Shown: one piece after another, positions 37,054-44,647 of the stretch
How positions within the stretch are numbered: the stretch's first letter is position 1
Layout of the letters: the number at the start of each line of letters is the position of its first letter
Assembly: GCF_018837975.1 (NCBI RefSeq)
Contig: NZ_JAGSOY010000039.1
Location: 1-44,681 of the forward strand
DNA from: Zooshikella harenae
GTDB lineage: Bacteria; Pseudomonadota; Gammaproteobacteria; Pseudomonadales; Zooshikellaceae
Direction of reading: 5' to 3'
DNA: 44,681 nt
Notes under the pieces: model-generated
Told to the model about the DNA's origin: nothing
The model's database searches: none
Seen by the model: only the letters and a program-made list of their open reading frames with translations
Position numbers and translations under genes: made by a program

Positions 37054-38190
37054 ATGGAAAAAATCGTTGAAATTCAGTCAGGCTCGTTAGCATTCACGGT
37101 TAATCATCAGCTCAGTAGTCAACAATATGCACTGTTTGATCTATTGACATTTGGGTCTCGACAAAATCCCAAGCGTGGTTATCTTTTCATTTCAAAAGTA
37201 TTAGGTAAACATATACCTTGTCAGCCTTCAGTAATGTCATGCGTTTACACTGCGTTAGCTGAACAGGTTCAGCTTGAAGCAGGGCCATGTGTAGTAGTAG
37301 GGTTGGCAGAAACGGCTACAGGACTTGGCGCTGGTGTTGCTGAGACATTATTTCAGTGTGGTCATGATGTGTTGTATACCCATACTACGCGTTATCATTT
37401 AGCTAATACACCTATTATTTTTAGTATTGATGAAAGTCATAGTCACGCCCCTGCACACATTATTTATCAGCCAACCAATCAGTTTCAACTAAAACAGGCT
37501 CAAACAGCCGTATTGGTTGATGATGAAATAACAACAGGTAACACCTTATTGCAATTGGCTGAACATTTAATTGGTTACACGGAAGGATTAAAAAAAATTG
37601 TTTGGGTAAGTTTAGTGAGTTGGCTTTCTGAGCAACGTAAGTTAGAAATACAACAGCAACTGCTTGGCGTGACAGTAGAGTTTGTCTGTCTCGTTGCTGG
37701 TCATTTCCAATTTACGCCTCGTTCGATGTACAGCAGTCAGTTACCCTCTAAAACACAGTTGTCCATATCCTCTCAAGCGGTGCTAGCAGATATACGAACA
37801 GGTATAGACTTTAACCACAGTAATAATCACTTTTATACCATTACGGGAGAAGTGTTTACTATTGAGAGTTTAACTAAGGCTGATCAATATACCGTGCTAG
37901 GGTATGGTGAGTTTTTGTATCAGCCATATAAACTGGCAGAAAAAATGGAAAAGGCTGGTTTTGATGTGTTATTTCAATCAACAACTCGCTCGCCAATTTT
38001 AGAAGGAGATGGGATTCTCCATAAAGAAGTATTTAGCGTTGAAAATAATTATGAAAATTATATTTATAACCGTCCTAAGGAGCGTATTACGATAATTGCT
38101 TATGAAACATATGCGCAGTATCAGCATTGTGGTTTAGCACGAAAAATTAACTGTATTCCTATCATTAAAGATGCAACTGAGGTGAGATAA
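37054..38190 (+). CDS. Phosphoribosyltransferase with C-terminal TRSP domain (Ter biosynthetic module)
   Basis: A 378-residue two-domain protein. The N-terminal part is a type I phosphoribosyltransferase: FGSRQNPKRGYLFISKVLGKH (33-53) is the hallmark of the Ter-linked family, VVVGLAETATGLG (80-92) follows, and the PRPP loop is AVLVDDEITTGNT (152-164). The C-terminal part holds the diagnostic TRSP tetrapeptide (311-314, in STTRSPI) and ends with an ITIIAYETY segment. This architecture was described for Ter-associated operons and predicted to act in synthesis of a nucleoside-like metabolite. The real substrate is unknown. No clear ribosome binding site precedes the ATG (sequence CCCTCCT). Its stop overlaps the next start by one base. 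Confidence 0.85.
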   Translation: MEKIVEIQSGSLAFTVNHQLSSQQYALFDLLTFGSRQNPKRGYLFISKVLGKHIPCQPSVMSCVYTALAEQVQLEAGPCVVVGLAETATGLGAGVAETLFQCGHDVLYTHTTRYHLANTPIIFSIDESHSHAPAHIIYQPTNQFQLKQAQTAVLVDDEITTGNTLLQLAEHLIGYTEGLKKIVWVSLVSWLSEQRKLEIQQQLLGVTVEFVCLVAGHFQFTPRSMYSSQLPSKTQLSISSQAVLADIRTGIDFNHSNNHFYTITGEVFTIESLTKADQYTVLGYGEFLYQPYKLAEKMEKAGFDVLFQSTTRSPILEGDGILHKEVFSVENNYENYIYNRPKERITIIAYETYAQYQHCGLARKINCIPIIKDATEVR

Positions 38191-38936
38191 TGTCATATGT
38201 TGTTTTTACAGACATTGACGATACAGTTATACAAACAGAGCGTAAATGTTCAGCAAGCGATAATCTGTATCCAGGTGCTGTTAATAGAGAAGGGAAAGTA
38301 ATCTCTTTTTATACAGAACAACAGCATAAATTATTAAATTTGTTCAATGGTGGGGTGTTAATTCCTGTCACTGGACGCAACTATGCAGCGTTGTGTCGAA
38401 CTAAATTAGACTTTAAGCATGAGATTATTATCAATCATGGTGCGTTGGTATTAAATAGTAACCATATGTTAGATGAAGCCTGGTATCAACAAATCAGCCC
38501 CGAATTGTCAACGTGGCGGGTGCAGTTAGCTGAATGGGCAAAGGATGTACAGTTAATAATATCTGAACATAAGTTACCACTAAGAGTAAAAGTGATTGAA
38601 GACTTTAATGTAAGCTGTTACGTCAGTATAAAGGTAGATAATAAACAAAATAAGATTGAGGACTTTCTCTCACAGTTAGCACCTGTTGTGAATGCTGTGA
38701 ACAGTCATCAAGAAACCTTGGTACATATAAATGGAAGTAACATGGCCTTGCTACCTCCTTATGCCTCAAAAGCCAATGCAGTAACTTTTCTTAAACAAAA
38801 ATATCAAGCCATAGACAGCCACACGCTATTTGTAGGCGCTGGAGATAGTCTAAGCGACTTGGGTTTTATGAAGGCATGTGATTATTTATTAGTACCAAAG
38901 TGTAGTCAGATCAGTGATAGCGCGTTTGATGAGTAA
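38190..38936 (+). CDS. HAD-superfamily phosphatase (Ter biosynthetic module)
   Basis: A 248-residue haloacid dehalogenase-type hydrolase. Motif I is FTDIDDT (6-12), with nucleophile D8 and acid/base D10; motif II lies near PVTGRNY; motif III is a Lys before HTLFVGAGDSLSDLGF, which is motif IV. A C2-type cap is likely, from the insert between motifs II and III. In Ter-linked modules such a HAD enzyme is thought to dephosphorylate a nucleotide-like intermediate. The ATG overlaps the TAA of the preceding gene (TAATG), and GAGGTGAG serves as ribosome binding site. Confidence 0.85.
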   Translation: MSYVVFTDIDDTVIQTERKCSASDNLYPGAVNREGKVISFYTEQQHKLLNLFNGGVLIPVTGRNYAALCRTKLDFKHEIIINHGALVLNSNHMLDEAWYQQISPELSTWRVQLAEWAKDVQLIISEHKLPLRVKVIEDFNVSCYVSIKVDNKQNKIEDFLSQLAPVVNAVNSHQETLVHINGSNMALLPPYASKANAVTFLKQKYQAIDSHTLFVGAGDSLSDLGFMKACDYLLVPKCSQISDSAFDE

Positions 38937-38950
38937 ACAAAGAGGTTAAG

Positions 38951-40060
38951 ATGAAGCATCAACCATTATTGACAGGTAGCTATCACCCCGAAGATTGTCT
39001 ATTTCTATTGCAAGAGGCCGTTGATGTAGAGCTTTTAACGGTAGACGAGAAAGAGCAACGGTTACAAGCAGGTGTTCATTACTCTCAAATGGTGTCAATT
39101 GAGCAAGCACCAAGTAAAGCTTACCTTGATGTATTTTATAAGTTAACTGCCAAATATAAAAAACGGCTCGCAACAGAGTTACTTCAGTTGGCACAGATAC
39201 TCAGGCAGCAAAAAGGCATGACAATCACCTTGGTTTCATTAGCGCGTGCAGGCACACCCATTGGTATTTTACTAAAACGTGCCTTACACATATTAGGTGA
39301 TGTGGCTGCCTCACATTATTCTATTTCAATTATTCGTGGAAAGGGTATTGACGAAGTCGCTTTACGCTATTTAAAAGCGATTAATGTGAGTGCTGAATCT
39401 GTTGTTTTTGTTGATGGTTGGACTGCTAAAGGGGCAATTACCCGTGAATTAAAAGAGTCCATTCATCACTGGAATGAGCAAAACCCTAGCTTTCAATTAA
39501 GTGATAAACTATGTGTCGTATCAGATATTGGATATACAGCACACTATGTCGCAACTCATGAAGATTATGTGATTCCTTCAGGTATTTTAAATAGTACAGT
39601 TTCTGGTTTGGTGTCAAGAACAATTCGTAACCCAGAAATATCAGGTTTTCATCAATGTGTCACTTATAGAGACCTACAACAGGATGATTTAAGTAACTGG
39701 TTTATTGACGAAATTACCAGTGAAATGGCACAGGTGAACCTCTCATCACTGGCTATACCTAACCTACTGAACCAGCAAGCTCGAGAACAAAAGCGTCAAG
39801 TGGTGCTCAGCTATTTGGCCAAAGTAATGAAAGCCCAGAGGATTGAAGATATTAATAAGGTTAAACCCGGTATTGCTGAAGCAACTCGGGTAATGTTGCG
39901 TCGAATTCCAGACCTATTAATGTTAAAGAGTAGCCAGTTAGAAGATGTTGAACACTTACTTATTTTAGCCAAAGAAAAGCAAATAAGAGTTGAGATTGAT
40001 GCCACAATGCCATTCAATGCATTAGCGCTAATAAAAGATTTAACAAGGAATCACTCATGA
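38951..40060 (+). CDS. StiP-like phosphoribosyltransferase with C-terminal PELOTA-type RNA-binding domain
   Basis: A 369-residue protein. The first 250 residues resemble the family annotated as StiP: VSLARAGTPIGILLKR (95-110) and the PRPP-like loop VVFVDGWTAKGAIT (151-164), a phosphoribosyltransferase fold despite a cysteine-protease label in some databases. The last 65 or so residues (INKVKPGIAEATRVMLRR through ATMPFNALALI) match the PELOTA/L7Ae-like RNA-binding domain reported on this family. The combination suggests a base- or sugar-exchange reaction on, or guided by, RNA, but no substrate is known. It lies 14 bp after the HAD gene and overlaps the next gene by 4 bp (ATGA). Confidence 0.83.
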   Translation: MKHQPLLTGSYHPEDCLFLLQEAVDVELLTVDEKEQRLQAGVHYSQMVSIEQAPSKAYLDVFYKLTAKYKKRLATELLQLAQILRQQKGMTITLVSLARAGTPIGILLKRALHILGDVAASHYSISIIRGKGIDEVALRYLKAINVSAESVVFVDGWTAKGAITRELKESIHHWNEQNPSFQLSDKLCVVSDIGYTAHYVATHEDYVIPSGILNSTVSGLVSRTIRNPEISGFHQCVTYRDLQQDDLSNWFIDEITSEMAQVNLSSLAIPNLLNQQAREQKRQVVLSYLAKVMKAQRIEDINKVKPGIAEATRVMLRRIPDLLMLKSSQLEDVEHLLILAKEKQIRVEIDATMPFNALALIKDLTRNHS

Positions 40061-40935
40061 AACATGCTGAGCAACTGTATTACAGGTTAGGGGCAACCCT
40101 ATATATGCCAGCCATCATGCCTGATCTGGCACAGCGCTTAACGACAACTCAAGCAGGATCTGTCGTGCTTTGTACTGAGGATGCGATTTCGGAGCATCAA
40201 ATAGAGAGTGCTTTGAAAAACATTGACAAATTGCTGATGAGTTTTCCGCAGATCAGAACCAATTTGTTTATTCGTGCTCGATCCCCGCAGGTATTATCCA
40301 ACTTATTATCCTTAGAAACCATCGGGCAAATTAAGGGATTTGTGATACCTAAAATAGACCACAGTAATGTATATGAATACAAGGAAGCGATTGAGGACTC
40401 GGGTAAAGACAAGTTTTATTTAATGCCAACGATTGAAACTGAAGTAGCATTTGATAACCAAGAACTCATTCGGTTACGAAAAATAATTGATACTTTCTCT
40501 GTAGGAATTCCCTGTTTTCGTATAGGAGGTAATGATTTACTCAACCTGTTAAATATTAAGCGACCTGATTATGTCACTATTTATGAAACACCAGTAAGGA
40601 TTGCTATCGATAACTGCATTACAGCATTTAGGCCTTTTGGTTATCAACTATCTGCACCTGTATTTGAATATATTGATGATGAAAACTTACCTCTTCTCAA
40701 AAAAGAACTGATGCTTGATCGAGCTTATGGTTTTCACAATAAAACAGCTATTCATCCCATTCAAGTCCCGCTGATTCAAGAAATTTTATCATTTAAAAAT
40801 GACGAAATTGATTTAGCGAAAAAAATTATATTGCACCAAGATAAAGCTGTTTTTAAAGAAGCTGGACAAATGTGTGAACCATCAACCCATATCAATTGGG
40901 CAAAAAAAGTACTGTCTATTGATGGGAGAAAATGA
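40057..40935 (+). CDS. CitE-like HpcH/HpaI-family carbon-carbon lyase (Ter biosynthetic module)
   Basis: A 292-residue TIM-barrel protein of the citrate lyase beta / malyl-CoA lyase type. Recognisable pieces are TED (40-42), FIRAR (71-75), LMPTIETE with the metal-binding Glu (122-129), RIGGNDLL (155-162) and GFHNKTAIHPIQV (225-237). The family cleaves or forms C-C bonds with magnesium. A CitE-like member is a standard part of Ter-linked biosynthetic modules. It shares ATGA with the preceding gene, so translation is coupled. Confidence 0.85.
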   Translation: MKHAEQLYYRLGATLYMPAIMPDLAQRLTTTQAGSVVLCTEDAISEHQIESALKNIDKLLMSFPQIRTNLFIRARSPQVLSNLLSLETIGQIKGFVIPKIDHSNVYEYKEAIEDSGKDKFYLMPTIETEVAFDNQELIRLRKIIDTFSVGIPCFRIGGNDLLNLLNIKRPDYVTIYETPVRIAIDNCITAFRPFGYQLSAPVFEYIDDENLPLLKKELMLDRAYGFHNKTAIHPIQVPLIQEILSFKNDEIDLAKKIILHQDKAVFKEAGQMCEPSTHINWAKKVLSIDGRK

Positions 40936-40938
40936 TTG

Positions 40939-41211
40939 ATGAAAAAGTCACTGGGAAATAAGTCTGTATGGAATAAAGTATGTGCTGCCTTGGTGCAACA
41001 AGCAAGACAAAAAAACAAGCTTACTTTTCGTGAATTGGCGGAACTTATCAAACAGAAAACTAATATTGATATTGAACCTAATAATCTAGCTAATAGAGTT
41101 AATCGAGGTAACTTTTCGGCATCATTACTCATTGCTATTTTTTTTGCTATGGAAGAGCCTTTACCTAGTCAAGTTGATTTGGAAAGAGTCGTAATTGAAG
41201 TCACAGAGTAA
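40939..41211 (+). CDS. Small DUF6471 (helix-turn-helix-like) protein
   Basis: A 90-residue basic protein resembling DUF6471: a W-x3-C-x-A-L opening (WNKVCAALVQQARQ), FRELAELIKQKTNIDIE, then the signature NLANRVNRGNFSASLLIAIFFAM. The N-x-x-N-R-x-x-R-G-x-F pattern and helical periodicity suggest a DNA-binding helix-turn-helix, but this is a prediction. It begins 3 bp after the CitE-like gene, at ATG 40939 with GGGAG upstream, and is the last gene of the cluster before a stem-loop. It might regulate the operon or act as an effector; I know of no defined role for this family with Ter genes. Confidence 0.72.
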   Translation: MKKSLGNKSVWNKVCAALVQQARQKNKLTFRELAELIKQKTNIDIEPNNLANRVNRGNFSASLLIAIFFAMEEPLPSQVDLERVVIEVTE

Positions 41212-41225
41212 AGTTTTCAAACTAA

Positions 41226-41255
41226 ACAACCATCTACTTTCAGTAGCTGGTTTGT
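41226..41255 (+). terminator. Stem-loop terminator of the Ter cluster
   Basis: ACAACCA-T-CTACT (41226-41238) pairs with AGTAG-C-TGGTTTGT (41243-41255), with one mismatch and one bulged base, around a short loop. It starts 14 bases after the DUF6471 stop. The T-tract is poor, so strength is uncertain. Confidence 0.55.
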
Positions 41256-41384
41256 GATAAGGATTTGAACTCAGGGTACGGGGCTAAGTCCCGTTGATAG
41301 CAAGCCTTTCACCCTAAAAATTTCTCTTGCCCAAAATGAAGGTCCCAGTACCTTTTACATAATGTGTTGGGCTAGTAATGCTTA

Positions 41385-41747
41385 TTAATGGGTATTGTGT
41401 CGGTAGTTATTTAACTCCTGTTGTAACCAGAAAGCACTGTTTTTAACGATCTCTCCTTGACAATGGACATGATAGAACTTACCTGAAAGTGTACTCTTGG
41501 TTGCACTATAACGTATAAAGTCTTCAGTGATCCTTATTTTGCTTTTGAAGTGATTATATTTATTTTGAATATGCTCGGCAGCCTGAGTACCAGTAAATAT
41601 TTTACCATTTCTTTCATATTTACATGAGGTTTTTTTAACATAATTTAATAAATGTGCTATTTCTTGCTTGGTTTTTGGCATTATGTTGGCTATAGCCAAA
41701 CTTCCATAAAATAACGTAATTAGAGTTACTATAATTGAGCGTTTCAT
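41385..41747 (-). CDS. DUF5329-like exported protein
   Basis: A 120-residue protein with a Sec signal peptide (MKRSIIVTLITLFYGSLAIA, cut near A20). The mature part has KKTSCKYERNGKIFTG, AAEHIQNKYNHF, FIRYSATKST and SGKFYHVHCQGE, ending in WLQQELNNYR. This matches the DUF5329 pattern, with two cysteines likely bonded. Function unknown, periplasmic. It faces the Ter cluster convergently but is not part of it. No strong ribosome binding site was found. Confidence 0.75.
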   Translation of the reverse strand: MKRSIIVTLITLFYGSLAIANIMPKTKQEIAHLLNYVKKTSCKYERNGKIFTGTQAAEHIQNKYNHFKSKIRITEDFIRYSATKSTLSGKFYHVHCQGEIVKNSAFWLQQELNNYRHNTH

Positions 41748-42241
41748 GCAAATGTCATCGATGACTTGAATATGGTTTTAATTTGGGTTTGAATTAAAGT
41801 TATTTACTCAATAGTTAGTATATCTTCTTATTTATTAAGTGATATTGTATTGGTTGGGTTTTTAGAGGTTAACACTTATTAAAGAATAAATGTTTTTTGT
41901 TAAAAAGTATTTTTAAAGTTGTCATGTATATTGTTTACTCGATGAATTGTTAATGGCTATTTGATAGGTTTTAAAAATTGTTGGTATCGGTATTTTTGTC
42001 TTTATGAAAGGCGGAATGCTATTTAATTTTTAGGCTTTATTAAATAGGTATGTTCCGTACTTGGTAGTACTAATAAAAGAGGCAGGACGGTCAGTAGTAG
42101 TTGACAGCCCAGCCGGCGCTTTTAAAACAACGATTGTTGTTATTGCTAGTTTTGATCTGACTAGCTCCACTAAAAATCCTTTGTTGTGGGTATGTTGCTG
42201 ATAGCTTAGCAAACCTTAACAGGCTTTTCCTGATTTAAGCA
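41748..42241. other. Gene-free AT-rich stretch
   Basis: About 490 bp without a supported gene. The left half is very T-rich. Within 42030-42212 there is a 60-codon open frame on the minus strand without ribosome binding site or recognised domain. A small dyad, ACAAC-gatt-GTTGT, lies near 42130. The local base composition of 42085-42120 (GC-rich) differs from the surroundings, so a short inserted or repeated element is possible. Confidence 0.4.
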
Positions 42242-43033
42242 TTACAAGTCGTTTGTTTGCCGTATTCTGACGTCATTGATCAGTGAAACTAATACGAAAC
42301 TTATTAACATGAGTAAGTACCATGAACTCAGTTTTGAAATCGAAACCATTTGCCATTCAGCTGATTGATTAGGATATAGCCATATATTTGTAAAAGTAGC
42401 AATGTTTTCAGCAAACCATATAAATAAAGCAACTAAAAACCAACCAAATACAAGAGGCATTTGACGGTGCGTTTTGATAATTTTGAAATAAATCTTTATA
42501 CGATAAAATAAAAATATCGTTAACCCAAGTAAAAGCCACCTAACATCCCATATATAATGGTGAGAAAAAAAGTTTATGTAAATTAGTGTTACCAATATTC
42601 CAGTGGCTTTTTTTGAGGGATAATGTGAATATTCAAACTCAAAGATACGCCAAACACGGGCGAGGTAGCTGCCGACAGCACTATACATAAATCCTGTGAA
42701 TAATGGTACGTTGCCAATACCAAAGAGATATTCTTCAGGGTATGACCATGACTGAATCGCATCTGATGTTTTAAATAGTTCCATAACAGTTGCTACAATA
42801 TGGAAAACGATAATGACAAATGATTCTCGAAGTGTCTCCAGTTTGGTTATTAACAGTAGAAGTTGAAATATGATGGCTGAAATAAAAATAAAGTCATAGC
42901 GGTGTAGATTTTCCAACGGGTACCAGTAACTTGTTACAATCATTGTAAATAACAGGAACCCACCAAATATACTGGCATAGGCTTGCTTTAAGCCAAAAAG
43001 CCAGAGTTCGTTAATGATTTTTTTAAACGGCAT
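42242..43033 (-). CDS. DUF817 family integral membrane protein
   Basis: A 263-residue protein with about eight membrane segments. Family marks are LFGLKQAYASIFGG at the start, KLETLRE, VPLFTGFMYSAVGSYLARV, INFFSHHYIWDVR, MPLVFGWFLVALFIWFAENIAT and the C-terminal SSWYLLMLISFVLVSL. This is the DUF817 (Bacillus YoaT-like) family. Conserved His, Glu and Asp residues within membrane segments hint at a metal or proton function, but none is established. It stands alone. Confidence 0.85.
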   Translation of the reverse strand: MPFKKIINELWLFGLKQAYASIFGGFLLFTMIVTSYWYPLENLHRYDFIFISAIIFQLLLLITKLETLRESFVIIVFHIVATVMELFKTSDAIQSWSYPEEYLFGIGNVPLFTGFMYSAVGSYLARVWRIFEFEYSHYPSKKATGILVTLIYINFFSHHYIWDVRWLLLGLTIFLFYRIKIYFKIIKTHRQMPLVFGWFLVALFIWFAENIATFTNIWLYPNQSAEWQMVSISKLSSWYLLMLISFVLVSLINDVRIRQTNDL

Positions 43034-43362
43034 AACTTCATCAGGTGTTAACGACTAAAGAATATTGCTTCTTTGATTCAATGTGACCTATAAAGGGTGA
43101 GCATGGGCTGAATCTTAAGCTTGCCGATTATAGTGGATTTCTTGGATGGCTATTCGTTAACTGAAGCCAGTTCAGCCGCTTTGGTATATTTTACACATCG
43201 TTTTTATGCACAATTTCGCAGTTATACGCTTTGTGAATGATGTTTATACCTATAAGACACAAGGACTTTGTTGTTCATCTTAGCGGAAGAAAAAGAAATT
43301 TTAACAGGGACGTCGTTATGGGTAATAGGGTGATTTTTAACACTGAAAACGTATAATGAAAT
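43034..43362. other. Intergenic stretch without a recognised feature
   Basis: About 330 bp between the DUF817 gene and the small lipoprotein gene. I see no supported coding region, tRNA or repeat. It must hold the promoter of the DUF817 gene, which is not evident by eye. Confidence 0.4.
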
Positions 43363-43379
43363 CTCCGGCATAGCCGGAG
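43363..43379 (-). terminator. Hairpin terminator of the small lipoprotein gene
   Basis: CTCCGGC and GCCGGAG (43363-43369, 43373-43379) form a perfect GC-rich stem with a three-base loop. It starts 6 bases after the lipoprotein stop on the minus strand and is followed by ATTTCATT. Confidence 0.65.
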
Positions 43380-43385
43380 GTGGTT

Positions 43386-43604
43386 TTAATCTTCATATAC
43401 GTTATCAATGGTTACGATTTCATCTTTATTTATTGTACGAAGACGACCATCAACATCTTCATATTCGTAAAAACCAGTTTCCTCATTAAACATAACCTCA
43501 TCAGGTGTTGTGACAGATGAGCCATCCTTCATTTTTATCACTTGTGGCGATGCGCAACCCGCTAATAATCCAATAAGACAGGATGCAAGTAGAATTTGTC
43601 TCAT
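43386..43604 (-). CDS. YgdI/YgdR-like small lipoprotein
   Basis: A 72-residue lipoprotein. The lipobox LLAGCAS places the lipidated cysteine at C17. The mature part has MKDGSSVTTPDEV, TGFYEYEDVDG and INKDEIVTID, the SH3-like pattern of YgdI/YgdR proteins. The residue after Cys is Ala, not Asp, so transport to the outer membrane is expected. Function unknown. GAGGA lies upstream of the ATG. Confidence 0.88.
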   Translation of the reverse strand: MRQILLASCLIGLLAGCASPQVIKMKDGSSVTTPDEVMFNEETGFYEYEDVDGRLRTINKDEIVTIDNVYED

Positions 43605-44056
43605 TCCGTTTTCCTCATTGCTTTATGGTTAAAGTAAACGCTGTGTTGAAAATGGGAAAGTTTCAAAAATCTAATCTTTGAGCATAAAATATTATCGCAA
43701 CATTATTGTTATTACAACGCAATGAAAAATATTAAACTAAATGGAACATTGGTTTGGGTTTTTACTTTCAGCTTTCATTGAAATTAAGCGAAGCTAAAGC
43801 ACTTCTATACCAAAGGTTTCTGTTTGTTTACATATACCCTTCACGAATCATTTTTAGGGTTTGTTGTCAGCGTTCTTCACCCCAGTCACTTATTAATATA
43901 AGCTCCTGGGGCTTCATCACTTGACGGCCGCCCCTAAAAACCCTTCGTCATGGTTATATTTATGTCAAAACAGAGATTTTTAATCCATATAACTTTCACT
44001 ATGGGTTTATAGACTATGGTAAAAACCACAATAACTAAGTTAATGGTGAGTTCTAA
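43605..44056. other. Divergent intergenic region carrying repeat copy 2
   Basis: About 450 bp between the divergent lipoprotein and DUF4412-like genes. It holds the second copy of the hairpin repeat (listed separately) and otherwise no supported feature. Confidence 0.45.
43872..43940 (-). repeat. Dispersed REP/MITE-like hairpin repeat, copy 2
   Basis: This is the same element as at 3019-3092, inverted. Here the fold is intact: CCCCAG-tca-CTTAT-TAAT-ATAAG-ctc-CTGGGG (43880-43911), that is 6 + 5 base pairs with a symmetric 3x3 internal loop. The conserved tail TTTTTAGGGG (minus strand) marks one edge. It lies intergenically with no coding capacity. Confidence 0.72.
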
Positions 44057-44647
44057 ATGACAAGGAAGAATTTCTGGAAATATTTTTTTTCTGCCATGAT
44101 TGTGTTATTACCTATTGCATCATTTTCAACAGATATACTCAAACAAGAGTACAGTGCAACCCAGACCATTAAATCAGATTCTGGGCCATTTGCAGGGGAA
44201 ATAGTGAGTAAAGTGTATGTGTCTGGTAATAAGGAGCGTACAGAAACCAAAATGGGTACACTGAACATGATCACCATTGTTCGCCCTGATAAGCATGTTG
44301 CCTGGTTATTAAATCCAAAGAATAAAACATTCCAGGAAATCGATATCAACAATGCTACAAGCTTTGCCTACAAGCGGTATTTTGACAAGTCAACGTTAAA
44401 GCATGTAGGGAATGAAACGATTAATGGCATTAAGACGGTAAAATATAAAGCACTTTCAACTGAAGAACATTTACTGGGTTACCTATGGGTTTCTGCAAAT
44501 GGGATTCCTTTGAAAATTGAAAAAAAGGAAAATGCTATTCATGGACAATCTAGAGCTTTGATTACATTACATGATCTTAAGATCGAAAGACAACCTTCAA
44601 GTTTGTTTGAGATACCACAAGGTTTCAAGCAGGGCAATCGCATATAA
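44057..44647 (+). CDS. Exported DUF4412-like / LolA-fold-like protein
   Basis: A 196-residue protein with an N-terminal signal peptide (MTRKNFWKYFFSAMIVLLP, cleavage near SFS). The mature part reads as a beta-sheet domain with SKVYVSGNKERTE, IVRPDKHVAWLLNPKNKTFQE, ETINGIKTVKYKA and YLWVSANGIPLKIE, typical of DUF4412 and related outer-membrane lipoprotein-sorting-like proteins. It has no lipobox. The start has GGTGAG upstream. Function unknown; assignment is by pattern only. Confidence 0.7.
   Translation: MTRKNFWKYFFSAMIVLLPIASFSTDILKQEYSATQTIKSDSGPFAGEIVSKVYVSGNKERTETKMGTLNMITIVRPDKHVAWLLNPKNKTFQEIDINNATSFAYKRYFDKSTLKHVGNETINGIKTVKYKALSTEEHLLGYLWVSANGIPLKIEKKENAIHGQSRALITLHDLKIERQPSSLFEIPQGFKQGNRI

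Noticed and set aside
40776-41132. 118-codon antisense open frame across the CitE-like / DUF6471 junction
   Set aside because: It overlaps two well-supported plus-strand genes, has no ribosome binding site, and no domain resemblance.
41256-41330. tRNA-like fragment on the minus strand (GTTCAAATCC followed by ACAAACCA)
   Set aside because: The T-loop-like motif and a CCA are present, but the flanking bases cannot form a T-stem, acceptor stem or cloverleaf. It is at best a remnant and more likely chance.
42030-42212. 60-codon open frame on the minus strand
   Set aside because: No ribosome binding site, signal peptide or recognised domain. It lies in a gene-free region with a GC-rich patch that may be a non-coding element.
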